From Cliona cf. orientalis (lineage: Eukaryota; Porifera; Demospongiae; Clionaida; Clionaidae), in NCBI GenBank assembly GCA_963930775.1, contig OZ005701.1:6827669-6891668 (forward strand): a stretch of DNA of 64,000 nt, in the 5' to 3' direction. The notes beneath the pieces were generated by a model that saw nothing but the letters and a program-made list of their open reading frames with translations, was not told the origin of the DNA and did not search any database. The position numbers and the translations under genes were made by a program. Shown in pieces: positions 34,501 to 45,700 of this stretch (its first letter is position 1; each line of letters opens with the position of its first letter).

Positions 34501-35126
34501 TACCACCAATGCCAACAGCACGTTCATCAGCAACAGCTGTCAGCTGGTCATCACCACCAGCTCTGATCGTCTGTGGGGGGCAAGATGGCCACAAAGAGCC
34601 AATGACTACTGTTGAGGTGTACCATAGCTATACCCCACAGTGGCATACTCTCTGTCCACTTCCCTTCCCACGTAGTCACATGATGAGTACTATAATCCAC
34701 AATTCACTCTTCCTCGTGGGAGGTTACGAGTCATCGATTTATTCCACCAGATCTGTGATATTTGTATCAGTTCCAGATCTACTCGATCAGTGCTATCAAT
34801 CATCTCAGCAAAAAGTTAGCTCTGCTCATTGCCAGTGGCAAAGTCTTCCAGCCACTCCCATATACTGCTGTGGTGCCGCTTCACTAGGAGGGTGTCTTTT
34901 AACGGTTGGGGGCCAAAGTCGATACTATGCTGGTCGTGTCTTCTCCTCGATTTATGCCTACACTCCCTCCAATTCGTCCTGGATCCGTGTTGGAGATCTA
35001 CCCCTCAACCACACGGACTGTGGAGCAATCTCTCTCCCTGGTGGGGAACTTCTTGCGATAGGAGGTGAAGAAGAAACTTTCGCTGCAAGTAAAAGTGTCT
35101 ACAAAGGTAGAATTGTTTTCAATTAA
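31547..35126 (+). CDS. Tyrosine-kinase-like protein kinase fused to Kelch repeats, 681 aa
   Basis: Two exons join in phase 0: 31547-32161 and 33696-35126. Residues about 20-285 are a protein kinase: Gly loop FGRGSYAAV (26-34), Lys in AGKK (47-48), HRDLSANNVLL (144-154), SDLGVAK (DLG at 164-166 instead of DFG) and MPPEA (191-195). The splice falls before VDIFSYGVMMVHVLSG, the helix F region. A coiled coil follows (about 305-350, SEEAEATKMEKEDMQMQ), then four or more Kelch-type blades (about 370-681) with GG pairs in LLVGGQ, IVCGGQDG, FLVGGYES, LTVGGQ and LAIGGEE. Kinase-dead status is unlikely because Lys, HRD Asp and DLG Asp are present. Kelch propellers bind proteins, so a propeller-targeted Ser/Thr or dual kinase is inferred. 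No signal peptide or membrane segment. Confidence 0.88.
33077..33275. repeat. Tandem duplication in the kinase intron
   Basis: Two units of about 100 bp: CGTAGTGTTCTGAAGAATAC at 33078 and TGTAGTGCTCTGAAGAATAC at about 33198, each ending near ACTCAGTGGCCTATA. The rest of the 1.5 kb intron shows only dispersed repeats and a (GA)n tract at about 33437-33460. Confidence 0.6.
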
Positions 35127-36073
35127 AGTTGTGTGTTAATACTGAAGTTATAGGTCGTATCAGGTATATATATAGTCATAAGACTTAGTGCTGTAATGAT
35201 TATGACATTAATTGTAGGTATGATTACACCAGCTTATGTTCACATTTAAATGTTTAATGGAACTATAATGATTATTATAATAATATCTTCGAGGTAAACA
35301 GAAAATTTTGCCAACTTAAATGAGAGCAGGTGGAAAAATTGGCAAAAACTTAGCTGCATTACTTTTAGTTAACATACTACATCATACAGAAAAGTGAGAA
35401 CAAAATAATTTTACATAGCTACTGCCATAATATTATACTTGAGACAAATAGTTTCTACCATGTTCCTGCAGTCTTTCAATCGGTGATTTTATGCACCTGT
35501 CAACGGTATGCCCCAGTATCCCCCTCCCGCTCCAAGTAGCTATAGGGGCATACTAGGGAATTTGACAATAATCATTTCAATTGCCCCAGGGTCGGAGCAA
35601 TATTTGAAGTCAAATCCCCTATTCAGTACCTAGCCTATATCCTAGGGGAACATAGGGGATTTGATTGCCTTCATGCTGGTTCTGTTGCAACATGGCAATC
35701 ATAGTCTCGTGAGCCACATCCTCTAGCTTACAAATAGTTTACGTCAATGTGCACAGAAAAGTCAAATGCCCCACCCTAGGTCCAGCTTCTTCTGTAAAAA
35801 CCCCTTGGTGCCCCTTGGTTTTGCGCGGGAGGGGGATAGTGGGGCATGCCATTGACAGGTGCATTAGTGTAGACTGTAGCTATGTACATCTGGGATGCAC
35901 TCCTGCTTATCAATAATTAACAGCAAGGGGATGAGAAATACTGCTAGAATCATTAGCACCTTGATAATTGAACAACTTTTAATCTCCTTTTTAAAATAAA
36001 AAAGTACTTCCTGTATAATATTGGTCGTTAGGTGCACTTTTGATGGGTGTGGCTGATAACTATTAAAACCACA
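35127..36073. other. Intergenic region between the kinase gene and the Death-GTPase gene
   Basis: Besides the inverted-repeat element at 35492-35863, no coding or RNA feature is visible. Confidence 0.45.
35492..35863. mobile_element. TGCACCTGTCAA inverted-repeat element
   Basis: Left end TGCACCTGTCAACGGTATGC, right end GCATGCCATTGACAGGTGCA. A related member at 2132-2443 (intron 1 of Death gene 1) has ends TGCACCTATCAATGTCATGC and ATGATAGGCGCA plus a paired CCCCACCTACCCCAAGTCGG. Confidence 0.65.
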
Positions 36074-36759
36074 ATGGCGGAGCGGGCAGTAGTAGGCAAA
36101 TCCAGCGGTCGAGAAGGTGAGTAAATGAGTATCGGTGAACATTTACAAACGGAAAATATTAAAGTACCAGTAACTCTATAACTAGTATAAAGTGTTGGGC
36201 GGCCCGGCGCGTAGGCTATAGATCTATACCTGATAGGATCCAGATGAGATAGCTATACATACAAGTGGTAGGAGCCCTGATTATTGGTGGCCCTGTAGCT
36301 AGCGTAAAATGAACCATTTGCGCTTATGAATGTTGTCAACCGTGTCCAGCCCCACCCCTCACACTCAATAATGTATTTGAGGTGGTGAAGACAGTGAGGC
36401 TGAGCTGGAGAGAGCTGGCCAAGCATCTGATGGGCTGGTATGGTTTTAGTGATGAGGATCGAAAGGAGCTAGATGCCATCGAACGTCAGCATGTCTCTGA
36501 TGAGGCTCGTCTAAAAGCTGTGGTGGAGGCATTCCTCCGTGACTACCAACCCTCATGGAGGATGCTGATCCATAAACTACACAAGGCTGGAGAGACCAGT
36601 GTGGCTGAAAAGATCGAGACCAATGCTGAACCACAGCAAGGTGAGTGGGTCTCGGTGTGGAGAGGGAGATGATTATGCTCACGTATAATGTATGCATCTA
36701 GCTTGTTGGGGTCAGACTATTATTTGCTTATAAGAGCTAGATACTATATATGTACATGC

Positions 36760-36793
<34 letters not shown>

Positions 36794-39700
36794 ATTATGT
36801 GCACAGTACCAGTATATCTAGTGATCGAGTAGCATGGTTTCAAACTTATTTCTTCCATAGCACTGGTCATTATAACATAACTCTGTCCCCCCAGACCCCA
36901 CTATGACAGTGGATAATGTCACTCAAATACTGAACAAGATACCAGGAGACAAGTGGGAGAAGGTGATGGATAGACTTAATATTCCCAGGCCACTGCTGGA
37001 GGAGATCCAGAGGAGATACATGTACTCCACTGACATAGAGAAGAACCATGCATGTGCTGACTACTATGTGAACTGCCATCCTGACGCTGAGTGGATACAT
37101 CTTACCAGAAAACTATATTATGAAAAGGAATTTGCCTCAGTAAGGGAATCCAAGTCATTCATATCAACTGGTAAGAATACTGCCACTACATAGCATAACT
37201 ATAGCGATTCTGGATGCCTAATTTTTCAGCTTGATGGTGCAAACTGGCGGCAATAGCAATTTATATGGTTAAGGTATCGATAGCTTCCACTCGGTGAGGT
37301 CTATTCAGCAATATGTATTTTTGTTGAAAGGTCGAAGTGTGCCCGATTTACGCGCCGATTATTGTTTTTCCATACATTTTTCCATAGAGCTAAAAATTAA
37401 ATCTGCAAGGCGTGTACTCAACCGATTCACTTGTTTCGAGGCTTAAATGAAAGAGAATTTCCTAAGCTACAATGTATCTTGTGATTTTTGTTTTTGTTGT
37501 CAATCCCCTCCGTTGCTGAGTTACAACTGTTTTTATGCGCCTAGGTCGATCGTCCGGAATCGCTAATAACTACTGATATGTTATACTCTACTGACGTGCT
37601 CGTATAATAAACTACTTATACAATTGCTGCATACATATTCATTAGTTAGCACTGTCTAGTTTGCCATGCATCCTACATACTGGCATGAGCTTGCGTGATT
37701 AACCTAACCCTCGCCGCAAAGCGTATATAGGCGGAGGGTTACTGTAATCGTTTGGCGATTTTGTCCATCCGTCCGTATGGTAATGGTCGTCTGAGAGCAA
37801 GTACGCATCTGAGGTTTACCAGCATCAAGAAAGAGCGGTCACATCAAGTCCTGCCCAGTGGTGTACTGAGTAGTGTGCAGCTGTTGCCAGTCTGTTTTTA
37901 CATAGCACCTACGGTACCTCAGCTACATGACTCTGTGCCTTGCTGGTCAGTGGTCAATGCAGTGACAGTGTAAACAGGCAGTGGCTCTCAACAAGTGCAT
38001 ATAATTCAGTTAAGTAGTCACAGAGGCTTTCAGTTAATATTATAGTGACATAGCCAGGTGCCTTTCCCCTATGCCTATATCGTGCACTGACTCTGAAGAA
38101 AACCTGAGTACCAGTGAGCAGGCATACACATTGAGACATGCTATAGATCTATACGGAAACCGAGAGGGGCAATCCGATACCATCGCTGACGTGGTCGCCA
38201 ACACCATGCATCGCCGATGCCTTTGCCGACGCCCAACATCTTCGCCAATAGTTATTATCATTGTTATTATAAGACACACCACAACAGGTGCAGCAGGATA
38301 TAGTATCGCCGATAACATCATCGACACATTGCCGACACCTTCGCTGCCATCTTCGCCAACAGTATCGCCGACACTATTGCCGAAGCCTTCGCCGATACCA
38401 TCACCGACAGTATCACCGACATCTTCGCCGATACTATCGCCAACAGTATCGCCGACATCTTCGCCGATATCATACTGGGATATTACATCAAGTAGCGGGG
38501 ATGCACAGCATTTATAACATGGTTATTACCAGATTTAGCAAGCGCTTGATGTCAGCTTTAAGTCTAAGTCCCCTGTGTTATTTTATGTATTCACACAAAG
38601 CTCTACCCTGGCTTTTACCAGTTTGGATTACAACAAGCTGTACTGTCACCGTCATTTGAAGCAGCTATTGTGGTGTGTTTTATCAATTAATAATAATAAT
38701 AGTAATACACACATCAAGATATTCCTTGTGCAAATTTTCCCCAACCTCTTTTAATAATTACTCTCTTGGAAGGAAGGGGAGTTCGAAGTCATCATCGCTA
38801 TCCGCGGCTGTCCCAAAATTGAATGCCTGCGCATGCTCAGCCCCACCCACCGCATTAAGAGCCTCGAGTTCGCAGCACATAAACTCGCCCTTGTGTTTGC
38901 TTAATGTCATAAAGAGAATCTTTTACGCCACTCAGTAGACTCAGTACGATCCTTTGCGCATGCTCAGTCCCTCCCACTGCATTAAGAGCCGCGAGTTCGT
39001 GGCACATAAACTCGCCCTTGTGTTTGTTTAGTATCATAAAGAGAAGTTTTTATACGTCACTCATATGGTTGGCGTATAATCTTCCCTTCATAATGTTATA
39101 ATAATGTTCAAACACAAGGGCAGATATGCGCCAAAATACCTTGCGTAAAAAGGAAACACTGACGTATAATATTCCCTTTAGGTCTAAGGGAAATATTTCC
39201 TAAAATACGCCATTGTGTACATAACTGTGGGCGACAACGTTGGCGATGGTGTCGGCAAATGGGTCGGTGACGATATCGGCGAAGGCATCGGCGATGGCAG
39301 TGCTACCAATTCAAATTTTAATATATCCAATCAAATATCATGATTATCCAAAGTTGATGCACAAAAATCCAAAGTATTATATAAGTATAATGTCATACAC
39401 AGTATTGCAGTTACATAGATTGTTTAAGTTCACTTATTGCATTCTTGCATTTACCAATAAGTTCTTTTGTTGGCTTGAATTCGTAACATTTTTGTGAAAC
39501 GTTGAATTGTATTGTTAAAAGTGAGTTTAATGTATCGATAGAGAGAGAATTCCTGAGTTTCGTTTTGTTCAAACCAAGATGACTAAAAAGTCGCTCAGTG
39601 TCGGCATTTCCATGAGGAATAATAAGAATAGCTTTCGCCAGCTTTGTTAGCAGAGGATATCTAAGGGCACTGTCAGAAAGATCCTTTACTTGACTAACAG

Positions 39701-42700
39701 CATGCCAGTAGGCATCAACTTCTTTTATTGCTTTAATATCAGACGATAGTGGTGATGTACAAAAATCCATGTACTCCTCTTGTAATTCAGATTTTTCATC
39801 ACTCGTGATAACCTGTGGAAGACTATCAGCTGCCAAAAGAACCTGATTCATAAGACTATACTGCTGCAGTGAAGGTTGAAGCCACTTTAAGCTGGTTAAA
39901 AATCTATTTTGCAGCGGTAGTCGTTTTATTGCCTCCTTTGAGCATGTATACCACCAGGATCTGATAGTTTTTTGGAAGTTTCTTAGGTCAGCGGTAGAAA
40001 GAGAGTCTTCCAAAGCTTCTTCAAGATACTGAGAAGTAGTATGACCAACAAAAACCTCATCTAATGGTAGGTATTGAGCTTCATCGTCCAGGCATGCCTC
40101 ACTAATCGTGGATAGCTTGCATACATAGTCAGATTTCATAAACCTAAGCAACAGTTTACGCACAAGACCTTCAATCTCTTGCATAAATACATGTAGTAAA
40201 GGTGCTTGTTGCTGGTTAAAGTAATTTATGATCGGAAGAGCATTGCTAAGAAATAGAAGATACGCCTTAGTGATTGGTTTTTCAAGCACTATTGTTATTC
40301 TCCTAACAGCAGCAGTGGTGTCACTGGTGCTACGAAAATATGAAAGCAAAGCATCATACTGCTCAATGAGACGGTTAACACATGCCTCAAGGCTAAGCCA
40401 CCTTGTTTGACAGGCTTTTAGTAGTTTGTGTGGTTTGACCTCAACAAAACACTGAAATCGTGCAAACTCTCGCATGCGTTTAGCACTTTTATGGAAGTAG
40501 TACCACACATCAGTAGTTAACTCCTCCAATTCCTTGGGAATTACTGAACAAGCATGGTTTGCAGTAAGTGCTGCAATATGACAATTACAGTGAAGGGCAA
40601 TTAATCCTGGCTGCTTAGAACGTAATCGTGACATTACGGAATTCCTTTCTCCCATCATGACATTACAACCATCAGTACCCAATCCAATTAGATGATCATA
40701 GGTTAGCACGTCACTATTTTGAAAATGCTGATCGATGCTATCAAACAAGTGACTGGCATCAGCCTCTTCAACTTTATCCAATGCGTAAAAGAGGCACCTA
40801 ACCTTTCCCAAGGAGTTATCAAAATATCTAAGCATGACAGCAGCCTCCTGGGTAACCGTAATGTCAGTTGTTTCATCAGTTTGCAGGCTAAAATACTGAG
40901 AATCGCTTACTGCACACAGAAGCTTTTTTTGAACATCTTGAGCAATAACCTTGAGTATAGCCGTGGCCTTCGTTCGCCCACACTTAAAATCCTTGGCAAT
41001 TACAGAATCAGGGAACATAGAACGAAACAGTCGATTGCAATGGTCAGCAAGCAAAAAAGCAAGATGATGCTCCCCCAGAAAGTATCCAAACTTAACCTCT
41101 GCCACTATTACCTCCTCGTTTCTTACAGGACCAAAATAAGAGTGTAAAGGCTTGATTCCTGAAGTGCCTTGGTGGGCTTTGGTGTGGACAGTTGTTTGCT
41201 CATGTTTTCTTAAATCCTTAGTACCACCCTGAGCCAGGCTTATATCTCTACCACAAGGCATACAAAAAGCAAAAGAAGGCCCTTTCTTTGAGTCGGTTGC
41301 CCATGGAAAACATTTATTGTACTCCTTTCGGAAATTACATGAATATTTCTTACGTTTCTGTGGCGGTCCCGACATTTCACCGCCAGTAGCGTTTCCTGAA
41401 TTCTCAGTCTCGTCAGCTTCAGATTCAGAAAGTCGATCAGAACTCTCCGTTTCGGTGATAGCGGGTAATTCAGCCATGCTTGCAACCACACTTGGCCAAA
41501 AAAATGAGAGCGTGCAAAGAGAGAACAGTCACATGATAAATAACCACACCTACCAAACGTGTGCGACGGTGCGCATGCGTCAAATCAATCTGTGGCGATT
41601 ATTAGCCTTCATAGCCTAGGGTTGTACCGAATGTCCGACTAATATCGCCATCAGTCCGACTATCCGAAGAGAAAGCAATAAATCCGAAGTATTCGGACAA
41701 AATCCGACACTTTGGCAGCACTGCGATGGTATCGGATTGTGGCGGATTGCCCCTCTCTGCTTCCGTAGATCTACATGTGCATGAGTCATGCATACGTGTA
41801 GCGGTGAGGGTTCTGCACTCCTGTGCATTCATTTAGTGTGAGGTCTAGTAGTGATGTTGTCCACCCTCTTCCCCCCAGACCCCACTCTAACCATGGACAA
41901 TGTTAGTCGCATCATGGATAAGGTCGATCCGAAAATGAAGGCGCAGGTGTGGGTGGATGCTTGTGATGCTAAAATGGAGAAGGATAAGATGGAGGAGATG
42001 TGCACGTCTGGGAAGGAGGATGAATGTGCTGACTTGTATGTCAACTACAACCCATATTCTTCATGGGAATATCTTGTCGGATCACTATACCGTCATCACC
42101 AGGTGGCTGCAGTTGAGGAAGTGAGGTCATATCTCCCTCCTAGAGGTGAGCCTGGCTTTACACATGTTGCTATGAATGTACATGTAACTTAATAAAATTA
42201 ATGGTAAAAGATAATTACTTAACAAGAAAGTAAATTATAAAAACAAAAGTCCAAATTTCTGCGTCAACTTCTGAAGACCAGAGGCTCAAACGAACTGAAT
42301 TTGCTATCGTTCATGATAGTCCATTGATCGGAGCAGGGCCAAGTATGGTGAATCATCAGACAAGGTTTAATTTGTCCTGGAGGACCGCCTTCAAGTGAGT
42401 CACATGGCAGCTGATCAGCAAGTTTTTTATTCACTTTCTGTTCGTGTAACTTGGTGGAGTTCAAATGCTATACTTGGCCCTGTAGAGACTCGTAAGCTAT
42501 CATTTCGTTCGTGTGTCATTTCTTACAGGCTGTTTGCCTTGGCAAAAACTGACGCAGAAAATTGCAAAACTAACCCGCGCTTGCAGACAGACAGTGGCAG
42601 GTTTGCTTTCATTTTTGTGGACCAAGGGGTAGGCATCAGGAAAGCTACTTACCTGTGCCTTGAATATACAAAGAACGTGGACAAAAACTGGAATCATTAA

Positions 42701-45700
42701 TTATTCATGTGAACTTTGACAACGTGTGGGCGGAACACTATCCCATAACCTTAATCTAATCAATACAAAATATGGAAAAAAAATCAATTTTGAAAAAATG
42801 CACTTTTCTGGTAAAGGTCGTCAATCGATATGTATACATGTTATGAGAATTCATAAAATGCTAATTTCTTACATTAAATTGGATCATACATCATATTCAA
42901 TTAACTACGGTATCCCTCCCCCCCCAGACCCCTCTCTAACAGTGGACAATGTCAATCGTATCATGGAGAAGGTCGATCCAAAAGTGAAGACGCTGGTGTG
43001 GATGAATGCTTGTGGTGCTTTAATGGAGAGGGATAAGATAAAGGAGATGTGCACGTCTAGGAAGGAAGATGAATGTGCTGACTTGTATGTCAACTTACAA
43101 CCTTCATGGGAAATGCTTGCCCAGTCACTATACTATCTTGACCAGGTGGCTGCAGTTGAGGAAGTGAGGTCATATCTTCCTCCTAGAGGTGAACCTTATT
43201 ATAAATGTAACCTAATAATAGTGCAACTCAGGATAGGTAATTACGTATTAAACAAGAGGGGGAGGGCGATAAGCAAATCAAGGTTACCTCAACTAGATAT
43301 TGTTGTGGGTTGTATGGAATGTTTTTGTGTCATAATAATTATTGTTTGCGAAAAATAATGTATGAATATTATTAATTTTTGTCCTTGCACAGACCTCACT
43401 ATAACTACTGAGAAACTAATGGAACTGTTTGCACTACTGTACCCTGACATTGTAGATGAGCTTGGAGATGACCTACAACTACCACAGTCTGAGAGCGCCA
43501 GAATACAGAAGGTCTACCAGAGCCCCACCCAGAGGAAAGAGGCCTACCTAGACCTCTACGTCCATCAACATCCCTGCCCTACTTGGAGCCAGGTTGCTTG
43601 GGCACTCCGCAATTGGGTCAATCTTCGCAAACAGGCTGATTTGGTGGAGAATACTTATGTCAAAGGTAAACGACACACTGTATAAAATTATTAACCCTTG
43701 GTGCATGGCAAGGGTTATGGTAGTCGTTCTGTGTGTGAGTGAGTGAGCGTGTGTGTCTGTTACTGCACTAGCTACTACTTACTGATAGCTACCTAATTAT
43801 TTTATACATTGAAAACAAGGTGCCATTAGACTTTTCATGGTAGATACAATGTATTACGGTGGCCGAGAAGGACACTGCCGCGGCGGCTAAAGCCGCTGTG
43901 GGCCGCCCGAAAGCCGCTGTTGGCCGCGAAAGGGCCGCCCATCGGCTGCGGCTAGCCGCCGCGGCTCAGCCGCGCCCGCCAATCTGTTTGAAAATTGATT
44001 CTCTAGCTTATGACTGGTTAACGAGACTATTATCCTGCACGCATGCGCAAGGGGTCAGTTTGTCGGTCGGTCTTTGTCATCCTCCGCACGATATGCATAG
44101 GCATCTGCATGGGCACGGTGGGTTATAACGGCAATCAAATATAGCAAAGAAACGGACTCGGCCTCGTTTGGATTCGATCAATACTGGCTACATGGGCTAA
44201 AATGCTTGTTTGTCACGCCTATCAACCGCGTGCTTTCTGCTCATGTGCGCGCAGTACTAACTTACCAGACCACGCCCACCACAGCGTTTAAGCGTGCGCT
44301 TTCGATCTCTGCTAAGCACGTGAACGATCACCACTGATAAAGAAAGGGTGGTATACGTCACATAAACGTTTTCTTTCTCGATACTCCCACCGCTGCAGTG
44401 TTTAAGATTTTCTGACAAACACGCGGAGGGCTGAATTCCAGAGATCTATACCACACCAAACGTTGTCCAGTTAACCATTTGTAATCTGAATAACGATTTT
44501 AAAATGTTGGCGGGCGCGGCTGAGCCGCGGCGGCCAGCCGCAGCCGATGGGCGGCCCTTTGGCGGCCAATGGCGGCTTCAGGGCGGCCCCAACGAGGCTT
44601 GGGCTGCCGCGGCAGTGTCCCTCTCGGCCACCGTAATATATGCATTGTGTGGATTTCGTTGAAAATGCTTTGTTCAAAAGTTCTGGCGACATTTTCTGAC
44701 CACCACAGCCTTCTTCATTTTTTGTCAAGCTCTCGCTCAATGAAAGGGATAGCTAGTAGCCGCTTCATTTCAAGAAGATTAGTGTGTAGCTCAAGCGATA
44801 GTTCTTATACATGCAGTGGCGTATCTAGGATTTAACAAAGGGGGGTGCTTAATGATCTGCGTGCGCGAAAAATTAAGAAACCACGTTACTTTTGTTGACC
44901 ACACCCACCATTTTTGCCCGTTATTGGGTGTGCATTATTAACAATCGCCCATGTGCTCCACTCTTCACCGCTCAAAAACTATGAAAATGTTCAGGTGAGC
45001 AGCTACTAATGAACTATCTAGCGATTTTGAAGCTTTAGTATAGCATAGTAAAATGCTAGTGACATTATTTATTGATGCAAACTAAGGCAAATTAGCACTA
45101 ATTAATCATATTGTATGCCTCTGAGCCTAAGGGGGGTGCTCGAGCACCCTGAGCACCCCCCCCCCCTTGGATACGCCACTGACTCGACTGACTCATCACC
45201 AGTCACAATAAGCTATCAGCTATGCTTCTTGGCTACTAATCTGGCATGCACGTGGTACTACAGCTGTATTACATAATACTGTGCGATCAGTAATGCAACA
45301 TGGAGCCTGACTAGTCATTACTCTCGAGGTTTAGCACCAATAGTGTTCATTATAATAGGAAGCCCTGTATGTTACAATCTCTATGTGCCCACCCTATCAC
45401 TGCTGTGTATTCCGTGATACATAAGCTGGCCATTAATTTTAAGTTACCTTACTCCCTACACTTGAATTGGTCGCTTGCTTTTATGTACAGATTTATTAAA
45501 AAATGCCGTGCTTTACTAGGTAAAGGTCGTTAAAACTACATGTATAAAACTCTAAATATTTGGTAATGATTAACAAGTGTATGTGCTCTTACCCACATTG
45601 TGGGGTGCCCAATACACACAGCGTGTAATATCATGCATAATAATTATTATTACACATTATATATACCATAGTGTCCTGGGCAAGTGCCCATGTAGCTACA

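Larger units (their letters stand above)
43693..45345. repeat. Third copy of the 9961-11048 repeat, split by two insertions
   Basis: The start (AACCCTTGGTGCATGG, then GGTAGTCGTTCTGTGTG), middle (GTGTGGATTTCGTTGAAAA at 44647) and end (GTATTACATAATACTGTGCG) follow the copies at 9961-11048. Elements at 43855-44635 and 44814-45181 interrupt it. Confidence 0.65.

Noticed and set aside
38071-38659. Ser-Pro-Thr or His-Arg-rich protein
   Set aside because: Both frames are translations of the CGCCGAYA minisatellite.
43859-44835. Ala/Gly/Arg-rich proteins
   Set aside because: They translate the GCCGC-rich inverted arms of a transposon.
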